In this document: positions 24,446 through 36,100 of the stretch, piece by piece
Layout of the letters: each line of letters begins with the position of its first letter
Position numbering within the stretch: position 1 is the first letter of the stretch
DNA from: Dolichospermum sp. DET69
Lineage (GTDB): Bacteria > Cyanobacteriota > Cyanobacteriia > Cyanobacteriales > Nostocaceae
Direction of reading: 5' to 3'
DNA length: 64,000 bases
NCBI GenBank assembly: GCA_017355425.1
Contig: CP070234.1
Coordinates: 62,001 to 126,000, forward strand
Notes under the pieces: model-generated
Database searches by the model: none
Told to the model about the DNA's origin: nothing
What the model saw: the letters and a program-made list of their open reading frames with translations, nothing else
Made by a program: the position numbers and the translations under genes

Positions 24446-27400
24446 CTACTCAAAGGCGATATTGAGTGCTTGTGCCAGCATTTGTGCAATGTCATCCACG
24501 CTTTCGTTATCATCTATTTTGGATTCTATTGATATGCTGTGTGCTGTCTGTGTTGTTGGTTGTGCCATTTGCTCTGCCTTCTGAGGGGCATCATCAAACA
24601 TTTTTGCGACTAGGTAATCATGCAATGAATCAAGTGTTGGGCAATTAAAGAGCAGAGTGGCTGGCAGAGGGCGTTCTAAACTACGTGTCAAGTGATTCCG
24701 AAATTCAACCGCCATCAAAGAGTCTAGTCCCATATTCATCAATCCCTGATAGGGATCAATTTTTTGATTAGATGCCAAACCGAGAACTCTGATCGCAGTT
24801 TTTTGAAGATGTTCCATCAAAAGGGCATCCCGGTCTGTCTCTGAGAGTGTTTGAAGCTGTTGCCGCAGACTGACTTCCTCTGAGGTGCTGCCTGCTGTTT
24901 GCCGCAATTTGGCTTCTTTTTCGTTACGCAAGTGGTGTGTAAAATATTCATAGAATGGCATATTCACGCCATCATGGGATAGATATTCAGCCCAATTAGT
25001 CGGTTGTACAGCAACTTGGGGGATTGTATGCTGATTAAGTTTTTGAATAAGTTGGACGAGAATATGCCTCCCTTGCTTTGGAGAAATTGCCGCGATTCCC
25101 CGTTGTTCCCATGATAAATTGGCTGCCATGCCCACTTCTGCCCAAGCCCCCCAGTTGATACTCAAGCTATTAGATCCCTTTATGTGACGATAATACATTA
25201 ATGAATCCAAAAACGCATTCGCTGCGGCGTAATTGGCTTGTCCTGGTTCTTCTATGAGCGACGCAACAGATGAGAACGCGACAAAGAAATCTAAGTCAAG
25301 GGTTTGGCTCTGTTGGTCTAGATGCCAAGCTCCGCGCACCTTGGCCGCCATCACTTTTTCAAAACGCTCTCGATTTTGTTGGAGCAGGATGCCATCATCC
25401 AAAACGCCCGCCGCATGGACAATCCCTCGAAGAGAGGTCTTGCGCCGACTTTCTACTAAGAGTCGTTCACTATCTGCTGCATCAGAGACATCTGCCGCAA
25501 TCAAATCAACCCTAACATCCTTTTGGCGTAGTCGGTCGATAATCAACTGGGCTGCTTTTGAGACCGTGCCACGACGACTGTTGAGAATCAAGTGCCTTGC
25601 CCCAGCATCCGCAAGCGCGAGTGCCACCTGCAATCCTAAACCGCCTAATCCACCTGTGATCAAATAGCCACTATCGGGACGGATTTCGGTTTGAATTAGC
25701 GCATGAGGTTCTGATTGATCACGAATTAGCCGTGCAACATAGCGCATTTTATTTCGGTAAGCAATTTGAGATTCATGCTCTGTGGCTTGCATCTCATTCA
25801 ATAAGAGTGGTGCGACATTTAAGAGCGTATCAAAATCCAAACAACGGCAATCAAATTCAGGGTGTTCGGCGCGGATGCTTCGACCCAATGCCCATAAGGG
25901 GGCTTGTTCGATCTGTAAATTCCCTAAGTCACCACCAACTGCTTGACTATTTTGTGTAATTAGCCATAGTTTGGGTTCCCACCCTATATCGCTGAGGGCT
26001 TGTACCAAATGAATAAGACCAGCACATAAGTTTAGGACGATATCTGGCACACTTAATTCTGTCCGATGATTAGAAGCATTTGTTAAATCATGACGATTCC
26101 ACAGATAGAGTATATGTTGACAAGGCAATCCACTCTCCGTTAGAGTTTCCAGAAAATATTTATAGTCATGAAGAGAAGCAGGATTGAGCGTGACAACTTT
26201 TGTCAGTGTCGTCACACCATCGAGGGCAGCATCATCAAGATGTCCAGTGCCTGCAATGTGTTTTTCAGTCACTGTATACTCGCTCCCAGGCACTACAAAA
26301 ACACAGTGCTTTCCTTGGCTCTGCAAATGTGCTGCTAAGTCCGCCCCTATTCCTTCTGGTTGTGCAAAAAGAAGCCATGTTTCTGCACCTGTCTTATTAA
26401 TATTAATATCCAGCACCTCCGGGATTCGTAGAGGTTGCGATCGCCAATCAACTCTATAGAGCCAGTTATGCCAAAAGTCTACCCCTAGTATGGCTTCGGG
26501 CATAGCAACACGAACTTCTAATCCTATGAATTCCGCAATGACTTGCCCGCTCTCATCAAACAGAGAAACATCCCATGTATATCTATCTTTTTCTATTGCA
26601 TGAACCCACCAAGTTTGTCCGCTTGCAGGCTGATAACAACGTAGCTCATTCAGCGCAAAGGGCATTGTTGTTTCTGATTTCCCATTTTCATCACTAGACG
26701 AAATTGCAAATGGGACTTGTGTACACGCATCCAACAAACTGGGATGAATCACATATCCGTTGAACGATTCAATGCTTTCCGGTTTTTGCAGACGCGCCAA
26801 TGCTTCTCCATCGCCCACCCAGACTTGTTCTAACCAGCGAAAACGAGATCCAAAAACAAAACCTTTGTCTGTGAATGTTTGATAGAATGGATCGCGCTCA
26901 ATTTCTCGCGGACAACGTGCTTGTAGTTCCTCTAGCTCCACTCTAGGAGGTGCTGTATTTTCAAGCTTAAATTGCCCTTTGGCATGAATAATGGGTGTCT
27001 GAAAATCAGCATTTGTACTGCTACTTTCAGGTAAATTCTCAGCAAAACTGAACAATTCAAACTGCGTCTTGTCGCCACGCTTAAATGACGCAGCAGAATA
27101 GACAGAACAAGCGACTTGCACCGTACGAATCGCTTGATCAGGGATCATAAGGGGGACTGGGAAGGTCACATCTTTTAGCAAATAAGTGGTTTGCTTTGTA
27201 CTATTCCCTCCATTTAAATAACCATTTGCATCTGACTCAGCAATACTAAGTATCATTGATAGATAGCTTGCACTTGGCGACACAATTGAACCATAAATGC
27301 GGTAGTCATCAAGAAAGGGCAATGTCTCTAGACTAAATTCTTTCTCAAAGATTGTTTCGTGATGACGCGGTAGTTTCATGCACCTATCGAGTAGAGGATG

Positions 27401-30130
27401 CAGATTTTTAATACCGTGCTTCTGTTGGTCTGATTCTACCCAATAACGCTGCCGCTGCCATGGGTATGTTGGCAGGACAACTTTATTTCGCACATAGTCT
27501 TTATCAAAACCGATCCAGTCAATCTCAACGCCATGAACATAGAGTTGACTCAAGCTCTCCAACATCTGCTGCCAGTCGCTGCGATTCTCACGCAAACTGG
27601 GCATCATCATGGGTGCAGAGGATGAATTCTCAGAACTTTGTAACTCAACCATGCCAAGCAGTGTGGGTTTGGGACCAATTTCGATCATGAAATTGACATT
27701 CGCTGCGTGTAACACGTTAACCCCATCGGCAAAACGGACAGTCTCTTGCAGATGTCTCACCCAATAATCGGGAGTGGCGATTTCTTCATAAACCCGTCGG
27801 CCTGTGACATTCGAGATCAGGTTAATCTGCGGTGGCCGATAGGTGATGGTGTTGGCAACTCGGCGGAATTGACCTAACATTGGTTTCATCAATGGCGAGT
27901 GAAAGGCGTGAGAAACCTTCAGTTGGCGTGTCTTGATGCCTTCAGCAACCAACTGTTGGGTAATCTGTTGTAATATCTCCCTGTTACCAGAGATAACTAC
28001 ACTCTCTGGTCCATTGACGGACGCAATAGAAACCTCGCGGCTGAAAGGTGCGATCGCTTGCTCTATGCGGGATTTACTGGTCATGACTGACACCATCGCC
28101 CCATTGCCAGGCAATTCTTGCATCAGACGGCCTCTTTCAGCAATCAGTTTGAGACCATCTTCTAAAGAAAAGACACCCGCCACACAAGCGGCCACATATT
28201 CTCCCACACTATGCCCCATCACCACATCAGGCTCAACGCCCCACGAGCGCCACAACTGCACCAGTGCATATTCCAGAGCAAAAAGAGCGGGTTGAGTATA
28301 AGCGGTTTTATCAATTTGGGATGGTGCGTCCACTTCTTGGCTAGGATAGAGTATGGAAAGGATGGATTTGCCCAAGAGTGAACGAAGAATCTCATCACAT
28401 CGGTTAATGGTTTGCCGGAAGCTGGGTTGGATCTGATAAAGTTCTTGCCCCATCCCCACATACTGTGAGCCTTGACCTGTAAAGAGAAAAGCTATTTTTG
28501 AAAGAGAGGTCGTCTTACCCTGCCCCTCTCCTGATTGGGCAAACATTTCCAATTGCTGGCGCAACTGGGTTTTAGACTCTGCTACTGCTGCAAAGCGATG
28601 TCTAAAGTGTTTGCGCCCTGTATTGGCTGTAAAGCAAATATCCGCCAGACTCTCTTGTAAGTGTTCAGTGAGATAAGTTACATAACGCTGACTAAGTTCT
28701 TGTAGTGCTTGAGGTGTCGCTGCTGATAAGGTAAAAACATACTGCTTTGAATGAATTTCTAAAGTAGACGGCTCTATTTTTGGGGCTTCCTCTAACACGA
28801 CATGAGAATTAGTACCACTAAAGCCGAAAGAACTTATCCCTGCGATGCGATCGCCAGTAGGCCAAGCTGTTCGTTCTGTGGGGATGCTGATTGGCAATTT
28901 ATCCCAGTTAATGCGAGGACTGGGCTGGTGAAAGTGTAAATTAGGTGGAATTTCTCCATGCTGCATGGCAAGGACGACTTTAATCAGTCCAGCAATCCCT
29001 GCTGCTGCTTCTAGATGCCCAATATTTGTTTTAACTGAACCAATAATTAAAGGTTGGGAGCGTTGATTAAAGATCGTTCCCAACGCGCCGACCTCAATCG
29101 GGTCTCCTAGGGAAGTCCCTGTGCCATGAGCTTCTACATAGTTAACTTGTTCTGGTCTTATGCCGCTATTGGCGAGGGCTTGGCGAATCACGTCGGCTTG
29201 TTGGGGACCATTTGGAACGGTCAAGCCACTCGTGCGACCGTCTTGATTTATGGCTGACCCGCGAATCAACGCCAAGATTTTATCCCCATCAGCTTGCGCG
29301 TCCGATAATCGTTTGAGGACTATCATGCCACATCCTTCGGCTCGGACATACCCGTTTGCCGACGCATCAAAGACTTTGCAACGACCATCGGGAGATAACA
29401 TATGGGCTTTTGCTAACGAGACACTTTCCTCTGGGGCTATCAGCCGATGGACTCCCCCAACCAACGCTAAGTCACATTCTCGCTGGCGCAGACTTATCAG
29501 TGACTGATGTACAGCGACCAACGACGAAGAACAAGCTGTATCTATCGAGAGACAGGGGCCTGTCAGACCGAGAAAGTAAGACAAGCGACCACTGGCTGTG
29601 CTATGGGCATTACCCGAAGCAAAATAAGTACCAATTGCTCCTTGCTTCAAGAGCGTTTCACGATAATCAAGGTTACTAATACCGACGAATACGCCCGTTG
29701 CCGAAGGTGGTATCACCGCTGCATTTTCCAGTGCTTCCCAACTTACTTCTAATAACAAACGTTGCTGAGGGTCAAGAGAAACCGCTTCTCGCGGTGATAT
29801 GCCAAAGAATTGGGCATCAAACTTCTCAAGTTGCTCGATAAACCCGCCAAATCGCATTGATATCTTGTCTGCGCTGTCCAAATTTTCATCTATGTAGGCA
29901 TCAACAACCCATCGATTTTTTGGTACCTCACGAATAGCATCAACCCCATCACACAACAACTGCCAAAACGCTTCTGGACTATTCGCACCAGGAAGACGAC
30001 AGCCCATGCCGATGATGGCGATAGGTTCACGTTGGGTTTGCTTCAACCTGTTAACTTCAGCTTCCAGAGCCTCTATCTTGTGATAAGATTGCTTGATTAA
30101 TCGTTCGTATGTTCTTAGTTTTTCATCCAT
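24446..30130 (-). CDS. cyrE: Type I PKS module, KS-AT-DH-KR-ACP (CyrE)
   Basis: An 1894-residue single PKS module. An N-terminal coiled docking region (LIKQSYHKIEALEAEVNRL) is followed by KS (DTACSSSL, Cys ~199; EAHGTGT; NIGHLEAAAG), AT (GHSVGEYVA, Ser ~640; HAFHS, the malonyl type), DH, KR (TGGLGGLG ~1487; catalytic NYAAANAF ~1631) and ACP (GLDSLMAVEF, Ser ~1801). It adds a malonate unit late in cylindrospermopsin assembly. In the DH, the expected His of HxxxGxxxxP is Tyr943 (DYRIYGSIVSP), so dehydration may be lost. It is the last gene of the leftward cyrA-B-E unit, 4 bp after cyrB. The E symbol is by position and size; cyrD has the same domain order. Confidence 0.9.
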   Translation of the reverse strand: MDEKLRTYERLIKQSYHKIEALEAEVNRLKQTQREPIAIIGMGCRLPGANSPEAFWQLLCDGVDAIREVPKNRWVVDAYIDENLDSADKISMRFGGFIEQLEKFDAQFFGISPREAVSLDPQQRLLLEVSWEALENAAVIPPSATGVFVGISNLDYRETLLKQGAIGTYFASGNAHSTASGRLSYFLGLTGPCLSIDTACSSSLVAVHQSLISLRQRECDLALVGGVHRLIAPEESVSLAKAHMLSPDGRCKVFDASANGYVRAEGCGMIVLKRLSDAQADGDKILALIRGSAINQDGRTSGLTVPNGPQQADVIRQALANSGIRPEQVNYVEAHGTGTSLGDPIEVGALGTIFNQRSQPLIIGSVKTNIGHLEAAAGIAGLIKVVLAMQHGEIPPNLHFHQPSPRINWDKLPISIPTERTAWPTGDRIAGISSFGFSGTNSHVVLEEAPKIEPSTLEIHSKQYVFTLSAATPQALQELSQRYVTYLTEHLQESLADICFTANTGRKHFRHRFAAVAESKTQLRQQLEMFAQSGEGQGKTTSLSKIAFLFTGQGSQYVGMGQELYQIQPSFRQTINRCDEILRSLLGKSILSILYPSQEVDAPSQIDKTAYTQPALFALEYALVQLWRSWGVEPDVVMGHSVGEYVAACVAGVFSLEDGLKLIAERGRLMQELPGNGAMVSVMTSKSRIEQAIAPFSREVSIASVNGPESVVISGNREILQQITQQLVAEGIKTRQLKVSHAFHSPLMKPMLGQFRRVANTITYRPPQINLISNVTGRRVYEEIATPDYWVRHLQETVRFADGVNVLHAANVNFMIEIGPKPTLLGMVELQSSENSSSAPMMMPSLRENRSDWQQMLESLSQLYVHGVEIDWIGFDKDYVRNKVVLPTYPWQRQRYWVESDQQKHGIKNLHPLLDRCMKLPRHHETIFEKEFSLETLPFLDDYRIYGSIVSPSASYLSMILSIAESDANGYLNGGNSTKQTTYLLKDVTFPVPLMIPDQAIRTVQVACSVYSAASFKRGDKTQFELFSFAENLPESSSTNADFQTPIIHAKGQFKLENTAPPRVELEELQARCPREIERDPFYQTFTDKGFVFGSRFRWLEQVWVGDGEALARLQKPESIESFNGYVIHPSLLDACTQVPFAISSSDENGKSETTMPFALNELRCYQPASGQTWWVHAIEKDRYTWDVSLFDESGQVIAEFIGLEVRVAMPEAILGVDFWHNWLYRVDWRSQPLRIPEVLDININKTGAETWLLFAQPEGIGADLAAHLQSQGKHCVFVVPGSEYTVTEKHIAGTGHLDDAALDGVTTLTKVVTLNPASLHDYKYFLETLTESGLPCQHILYLWNRHDLTNASNHRTELSVPDIVLNLCAGLIHLVQALSDIGWEPKLWLITQNSQAVGGDLGNLQIEQAPLWALGRSIRAEHPEFDCRCLDFDTLLNVAPLLLNEMQATEHESQIAYRNKMRYVARLIRDQSEPHALIQTEIRPDSGYLITGGLGGLGLQVALALADAGARHLILNSRRGTVSKAAQLIIDRLRQKDVRVDLIAADVSDAADSERLLVESRRKTSLRGIVHAAGVLDDGILLQQNRERFEKVMAAKVRGAWHLDQQSQTLDLDFFVAFSSVASLIEEPGQANYAAANAFLDSLMYYRHIKGSNSLSINWGAWAEVGMAANLSWEQRGIAAISPKQGRHILVQLIQKLNQHTIPQVAVQPTNWAEYLSHDGVNMPFYEYFTHHLRNEKEAKLRQTAGSTSEEVSLRQQLQTLSETDRDALLMEHLQKTAIRVLGLASNQKIDPYQGLMNMGLDSLMAVEFRNHLTRSLERPLPATLLFNCPTLDSLHDYLVAKMFDDAPQKAEQMAQPTTQTAHSISIESKIDDNESVDDIAQMLAQALNIAFE

Positions 30131-30134
30131 GGGT

Positions 30135-33100
30135 TTAAATTTCCATCTCTAGTTTCGCGGACAGCAACTGCACGATGTCATCCATTGACGATATCTCATC
30201 TTCTTCATCAGATTCAGGTTCTTGTAGCTGCTCAGGGGTTCCCAGCAATTCACTGGCAAGATAATTCACAAGAGCCTGTTGTGTTGGATAGTCAAAAGCC
30301 AAAGTGGAAGAAAGAGAGCAGCCCAAACTAGCTTGTAACCTGTTTCTTAACTCGATAGAGGTCAGCGAATCCATCCCCAGGGTAAAGAAACCCACGTCTT
30401 GTTCTGCTAGTAGTATCTTCGCATCTATCCCCAAAACTTGGGACACCTGCTCCCGAACATGAACCTGCAAGAGAGTCAGACCCTCTTTGGGCGGAGCTTT
30501 CTCCAATTGCGCTCGAATATTATGCCCGTAACCTTGGGGGCGAGAGTCCCTGTCCTGCAAGGTTAGTTTACCTAGGGAGGTGTCAATACTCTTCATCACA
30601 TCGCTGAAGAACGGCCGCGGAGTCAATTGCCTGGCTAAGAATTGTGGCCAGTTGATGGGCATGACACCCACTTGATGCACCGCACTCTCGTCTTTGAGCA
30701 ACTGCTCAAGAATTTGTAAGCCCTCTTCTAGCGTAATGCTTCCCTCACCCTGTTTGCTAGACAACTTATCTAGTCCCAGTCGAGCCGCAATTCCCACTTC
30801 GCTCCATGTCCCCCAATTAATCGAGAGGCTCGGTAGTCCTAAGTGACGACGATAGGAGGCTAACCCATCAAGAAAAGCATTTGCGGCAGCGTGATTGGCT
30901 TGTCCAGCGTTACCTAACAAAGAGGTGGCGGAAGAGAACAAGACAAAGAATTCTAAAGGTTGATTTTTGGTCAGTGTATGTAAGTTCCACGCACCTGCTA
31001 CCTTGGGATTCATCACTTCTTTAAAAGCTTGCCAACTTTGCTGCTGTAGAATCCCATCGTTCAATGTACCTGCCGCGTGAATAACACCCCGTAATGGTGG
31101 GTAGGTCGCTGCTGCAAGTGCTTGGGCCAGTTGTTCTGCATCGGCAATATCGGCTTGTACGACTTTCACGGAAGCACCAAGTTGCGCTAATTCGCTTAAT
31201 TGAGCTTGCTGCTCCTCCCTTGCACCACGTCGTCCGACCAGCACAAGGTGTCTAGCCCCATTTGTAACCAGAAAACGAGCCACCACTAACCCCAGTCCGC
31301 CTAAACCACCAGCAATCAGATAGCTGCCATCATCACAGAAAGTAAAAGCTTCTTGTGTGCCTTCCTCTCTAAGATTGGGGCGGTCTAAGGGCGAAAGTCT
31401 TGCCACATAACGTGTTTGCTCACGAAAGGCTATTTGCTTTTCATGCGATCGCGTTTGCAGATCAGATGCAGATGTTGCTGATACAGGCTCTTCGGTGGCG
31501 AAAAGTTCGCTTTTAAGCGATTCTACTTGCATCTCAACTTTTGCATTGGGGTCTAAATCCACTTGCACCACCCGTAGCTCTGGGTGTTCCAGTGCAATTA
31601 CCTTTCCCATCCCCCAGAGGGCTGATCCAACTACATTTTGAACATGATGTTCGTTAACGGCTTGTGCGCCTAGGGTGACAAGTGACAGGCGAGGGTTTTT
31701 TGGATAGTTTGCTAGTGCTTGAACTAAATGCAGCGTACTATTGCAACTTAAACTAGTGCCTCTATCTAAGCTAGTTGAAATCATACTCCAACAATGTACG
31801 ATTTCTTGTATGTTTGGCGATCGCTTCAACAAACGTTGCCACTCTTCTAGGTTTTCAGGATTGATTGTAAACGTTTGCGAGTCTTTTTCTGCGTACTTTT
31901 CCCCGGGCAAGAGGAGTATACAATCTTCTCCTTCTTCACGTAGCTGTTTAGCTAGTAATCCGCCAATCTCCTCATCAGCCAAGAGCAGCCATCTTCGCGG
32001 TGTTCTCATAGCTGGTTGATTACGGGCTACAATCACCGCCTCCCGAGGCAATTTATGGTGTCCATCTATTTTTGTCCATAAGGCGGTTGTTTGACTAAAT
32101 CCCATTTCTGACAACAAGATTTGCCACTGCTCAGGAGACAATAGCGGATGGTTGGGGCGTAAGTCACGGTCTGTAAACTTCCACCAGCCTTCTGTTAAGC
32201 CAAAGGTTAAATCAGCCCAGCGTGCGGGTTCGCTGTCTTCCATCAGGATCAACATCCCGCCCGGTGCTAATAATTGCCGGATATGTGCAAGAGTTTGACG
32301 CAAGTCGCTAGTAGCATGCAAGACATCCGCAGCCACGATTAAATCGTATATTTGGGGTTCAAATCCTTGCGCCTGTGGTGCTTGTTCGATATCTAATACC
32401 TGATAACGTACAAACGGGTAATTTTTAAAACGCTCTTCCGCTTTAGCAAGAAAAAAGGCACTAATATCAGTAAATACATATTCTGTCTGATCCCCAGGCA
32501 GATGGGGTAACAAGTAGGCTGTAGTTCCACCTGTGCCAGCACCAATCTCTAAAATTCGCCAACCACGTTCCGGCGGCAACTGCTCCAGTGCGGAAAGAAG
32601 CGCTTCTTGGACTAGAGTATTAGTAACACCCAAAACTGGGGCTTCACGATAGAGTTTGCTTAACGTTGTTGTGTCTCCTGCGGGAAAGAGCAACTGTATC
32701 GGGTCACATTTTCCTTGTAATACTTCGGCCAATTTTGCACTGCAACGGGAGACTAGTGTTACCTCGGCTGCTGCTGCTTTGGCTTCGAGTTCATTAAGAA
32801 GTACCTGGATGTCAATCGTTTCCGGGTAGGAAATGACTTCCCATGTCGTCATCGAGTTTTCGTTGCGGAGTATGTCTGCTTCGGCTAGAATGTCGAGCAA
32901 ACGAGCGAATAGTTGCCGATGTTGATCAATGACTCCTAACGCTGATACCTTCTGGGCGGTGGAAAAACGCTCACCGGGTTGAAACAGCCAGCCCATTTGT
33001 CCCAAAGCCGCCACAACGTAAGCTAGACTTAACCTTTCGAGTTGGGTATAGGCGATCGCATAATTGGCCAAATCAGCTGTGATGATCAATGTCTCTAACT

Positions 33101-36100
33101 TTGTTTCCAGCCGCTTGCGAATCTGATCTGGGGTTGGCAAGTAATTCGGTAAAAGTCCAAAACGTGCTTGAGGTTCCCACTGGACTTGATAAAGCCAGTT
33201 CTGCCAAGCGTCTTGAGTTCGCAACATTGCTTCCCGTCCCACAAGGACAGATTGCACACCAAACATGATGGCAACCACACGACCCTGGGTATCAAATAGA
33301 TGCAAGTCTGCAATGAGTTTCTTTGGCAGCAAATCAATACCCTGCCTTTGATCTGTATCCAAAGGAGTCCGATATTGGGCGCGACACCAAAGTTCTGAAC
33401 TGGGACGACCATAGACTTGTAGACCCTCTATACCAACAGGTACATAAGTCTGTCCTTGGTTTGCTTCAGGATAAGAGACCGTTATCATTTGCAGCCCCGC
33501 ATCCAAGATTACAGGATGGAATTGGTAGGCATTGGACTCATGAAGCAAGATTTCTGGTAGGCTTACTTTAGCGAGTGCGATCGCATCATGACTTTTGGCA
33601 AAGGAGAGTGGATAACGCCAAATCTGCTTCACCCCACGCATCATTGGACCCATGTCCAGCCGACGCGCCATTTCTTCCTGATATAGCACATCTACTGACA
33701 CTTCTTCGGAACAATGTGCCTGTAACGCAATCAAGTCAATTGGCTCGGTTTCTAGCACTTGCTCTTGGGCGACTAGCTTACCAGAGGCATGAAGCACCCA
33801 AGAGTTTTCTTTTTCTAAAGAGAGGATTTCAAAAAAATAAGCTGACTCTTCCTGTGGGCTTAATACTATTTGCACAGTTTGCCCTTCATTGGGAATAATC
33901 AGTGCTTGGGCGATGGATACATCTTCGAGCCAAAATATACTGTCTGGTTTAAGTGTCTTTCCTGCTGCCAGTGCCATCTCAAAATAGGCGACACCCGGAA
34001 TGATGACATTTCCAAATACTTTATGATCAGCAACCCATATTGGGAAGTCGGAGTGGATGAAGGTTTGAAAGTAAATCTCTTGAGTCCGCGACAAATGCAG
34101 CCGTTGACCAAGCAGAGGATGCTGCGCCACGGTGGCGTTACGAGTTAGCTTGGTGGTATTTGTGGCTTGTAATACTGATTGCCGGTGACGAATAATTGGC
34201 TCTACCCAATGCCGCTCTCGCTGCCAAGGATAAGTCGGTAGTGGCACACGGCGACGAACATACCCCTGATCGAAATTACTCCAATCTACGGTCACACCTG
34301 CTAAATATAGATCACGCAAACTACTTAACACCTGTTGCCAATCATCCTGTTTCGGGCGCAAACTAGGCAACCAAAGTCCCTCTTGTTCAGGCAAGCAGTC
34401 GCGTCCCATGCCTAAAAGAACAGGTTTAGGACCGATTTCTATAAATACGTTTACCCCTTGACCCTCAAGGCTCTCCATTCCCGCCGCAAACCGGACGGGC
34501 TGTCGCACATGACGTACCCAATACTCTGCGGTGGTGATCGGGAGTTCATCGGGACAAGATTCATGGCTTGCCAATGTTCCCGTTACATTAGAGATAAGCT
34601 TGATTTGAGGTTCCGAGTAAGTGACCTCTTGTGCAACCTGCAAGAAAGAGTCCAACATTGCTTCCACTAGCGGCGAGTGGAAGGCATGGGAGACGTTTAG
34701 CTTCTTGCTTTTGATGCCCTCAGTTTCCAAGATGGCACAAATAGCATCAATCGCTTGCTGTTGCCCAGAAATTACAACACTTTCTGGTCCATTAATCGCG
34801 GCGATCGCTACCTGTCCCCCATAAGGTAAAATGATATCTGCAATACGCTTCTCGCTTGCCATCACGGAAACCATGCTCCCATCACGAGGAAGTGCCTGTA
34901 TCAGTCGTCCTCGTTCTGCAATCAGTTTCAACCCATCCTCTAAGCTAAAGACTCCCGCCACACAAGCGGACACATATTCACCTACACTATGACCTATCAC
35001 CACTGAGGGCTGGATGCCCCACGATTTCCATAATTGATAGAGCGCGTATTCGATGGCAAAGAGTGCGGGCTGGGTATAGGCTGTGTCATCTAATGAGAGT
35101 CCATGCTCAGATGAACCAAAAATGACGGAGAGAATGGACTCGATCCCTAAATTTTGGAGAATGGTTTCACATCGGTCAAGGGCTGCACGGAATGTTGATT
35201 CAGTATCGTAGAGGGTGCGCCCCATGTTAATGTATTGTGAGCCTTGACCTGTAAAGAGAAATGCGATCGTCGGCGGGGCATTTTTTTTCTGTGCTGAAAT
35301 CGCAGTCTGTGCAGTTTCCAGTTGTGCCTGTAAGCCAGGGATTGATTCGGCTACAACCGCTAGGCGATGCTCAAAATGTTTACGTCCCGTATTGGCTGTG
35401 AAACAGAGGTCGCCTAAGTCAATATCAAGGTGTGTCTCGTTATGTTGGATGTAGCGTTGCACCAACTCATGCAAAGCCTCTTGTGTATGGGCAGAAAGAG
35501 TCAGCAGATGATGACTGCGTTCTGGCAAAGAAGAGAAAAATGTGGGTTGCTTTACAGGCGACTCCTCCAGTACAATATAGCTGTTAGTTCCACCCACACC
35601 AAAAGAACTCACCCCCGCCCGCCGAGGATAACCATTCCTTGACCATTCGCGTAGTTCTGTGTTGACAAAAAACGGGGTTGCGTCAAAATCAATCCGTGGA
35701 TTAGGATTGGCATAGTGCAAGCTCGGTGGAATCTGTCCATATTGTAGAGATAGAGTAGCCTTTATCAGTCCGGCAATGCCTGCCGCCTCATCTAAGTGGC
35801 CAATATTAGTTTTAACTGATCCAATAGCGCATTGTTGTTTACCAAGTACGCTGTCCGTACTGCGCTGAAATGCCCGTGCTAACCCTGCCACTTCAATCGG
35901 ATCACCCAATTGGGTGGCTGTGCCATGAGCTTCTACATAGCCAATGGTGCTGGCATCTATGTCAGCGATAGCGATCGCTTCGCTAATTACATCAGCTTGC
36001 CCATCCACGCTCGGTGCTGTGTAGCCCATCTTGAGCGCACCGTCGTTGTTGATGGCTGTGGCTTTGATGACTGCCATAATGTTGTCGTTATCGTCTAGTG

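Noticed and set aside
24446-30130. Calling this gene cyrD and 45660-51215 cyrE
   Set aside because: Both have KS-AT-DH-KR-ACP. Size and the cyrA-B-E and cyrC-D-F adjacency as I remember favour the labels used, but only alignment with a reference cluster settles it.
33095-33412. Frequent 60-110-residue ORFs antisense to or in other frames of the PKS genes
   Set aside because: They are by-products of the long GC-richer coding sequence; none shows a domain or start context.
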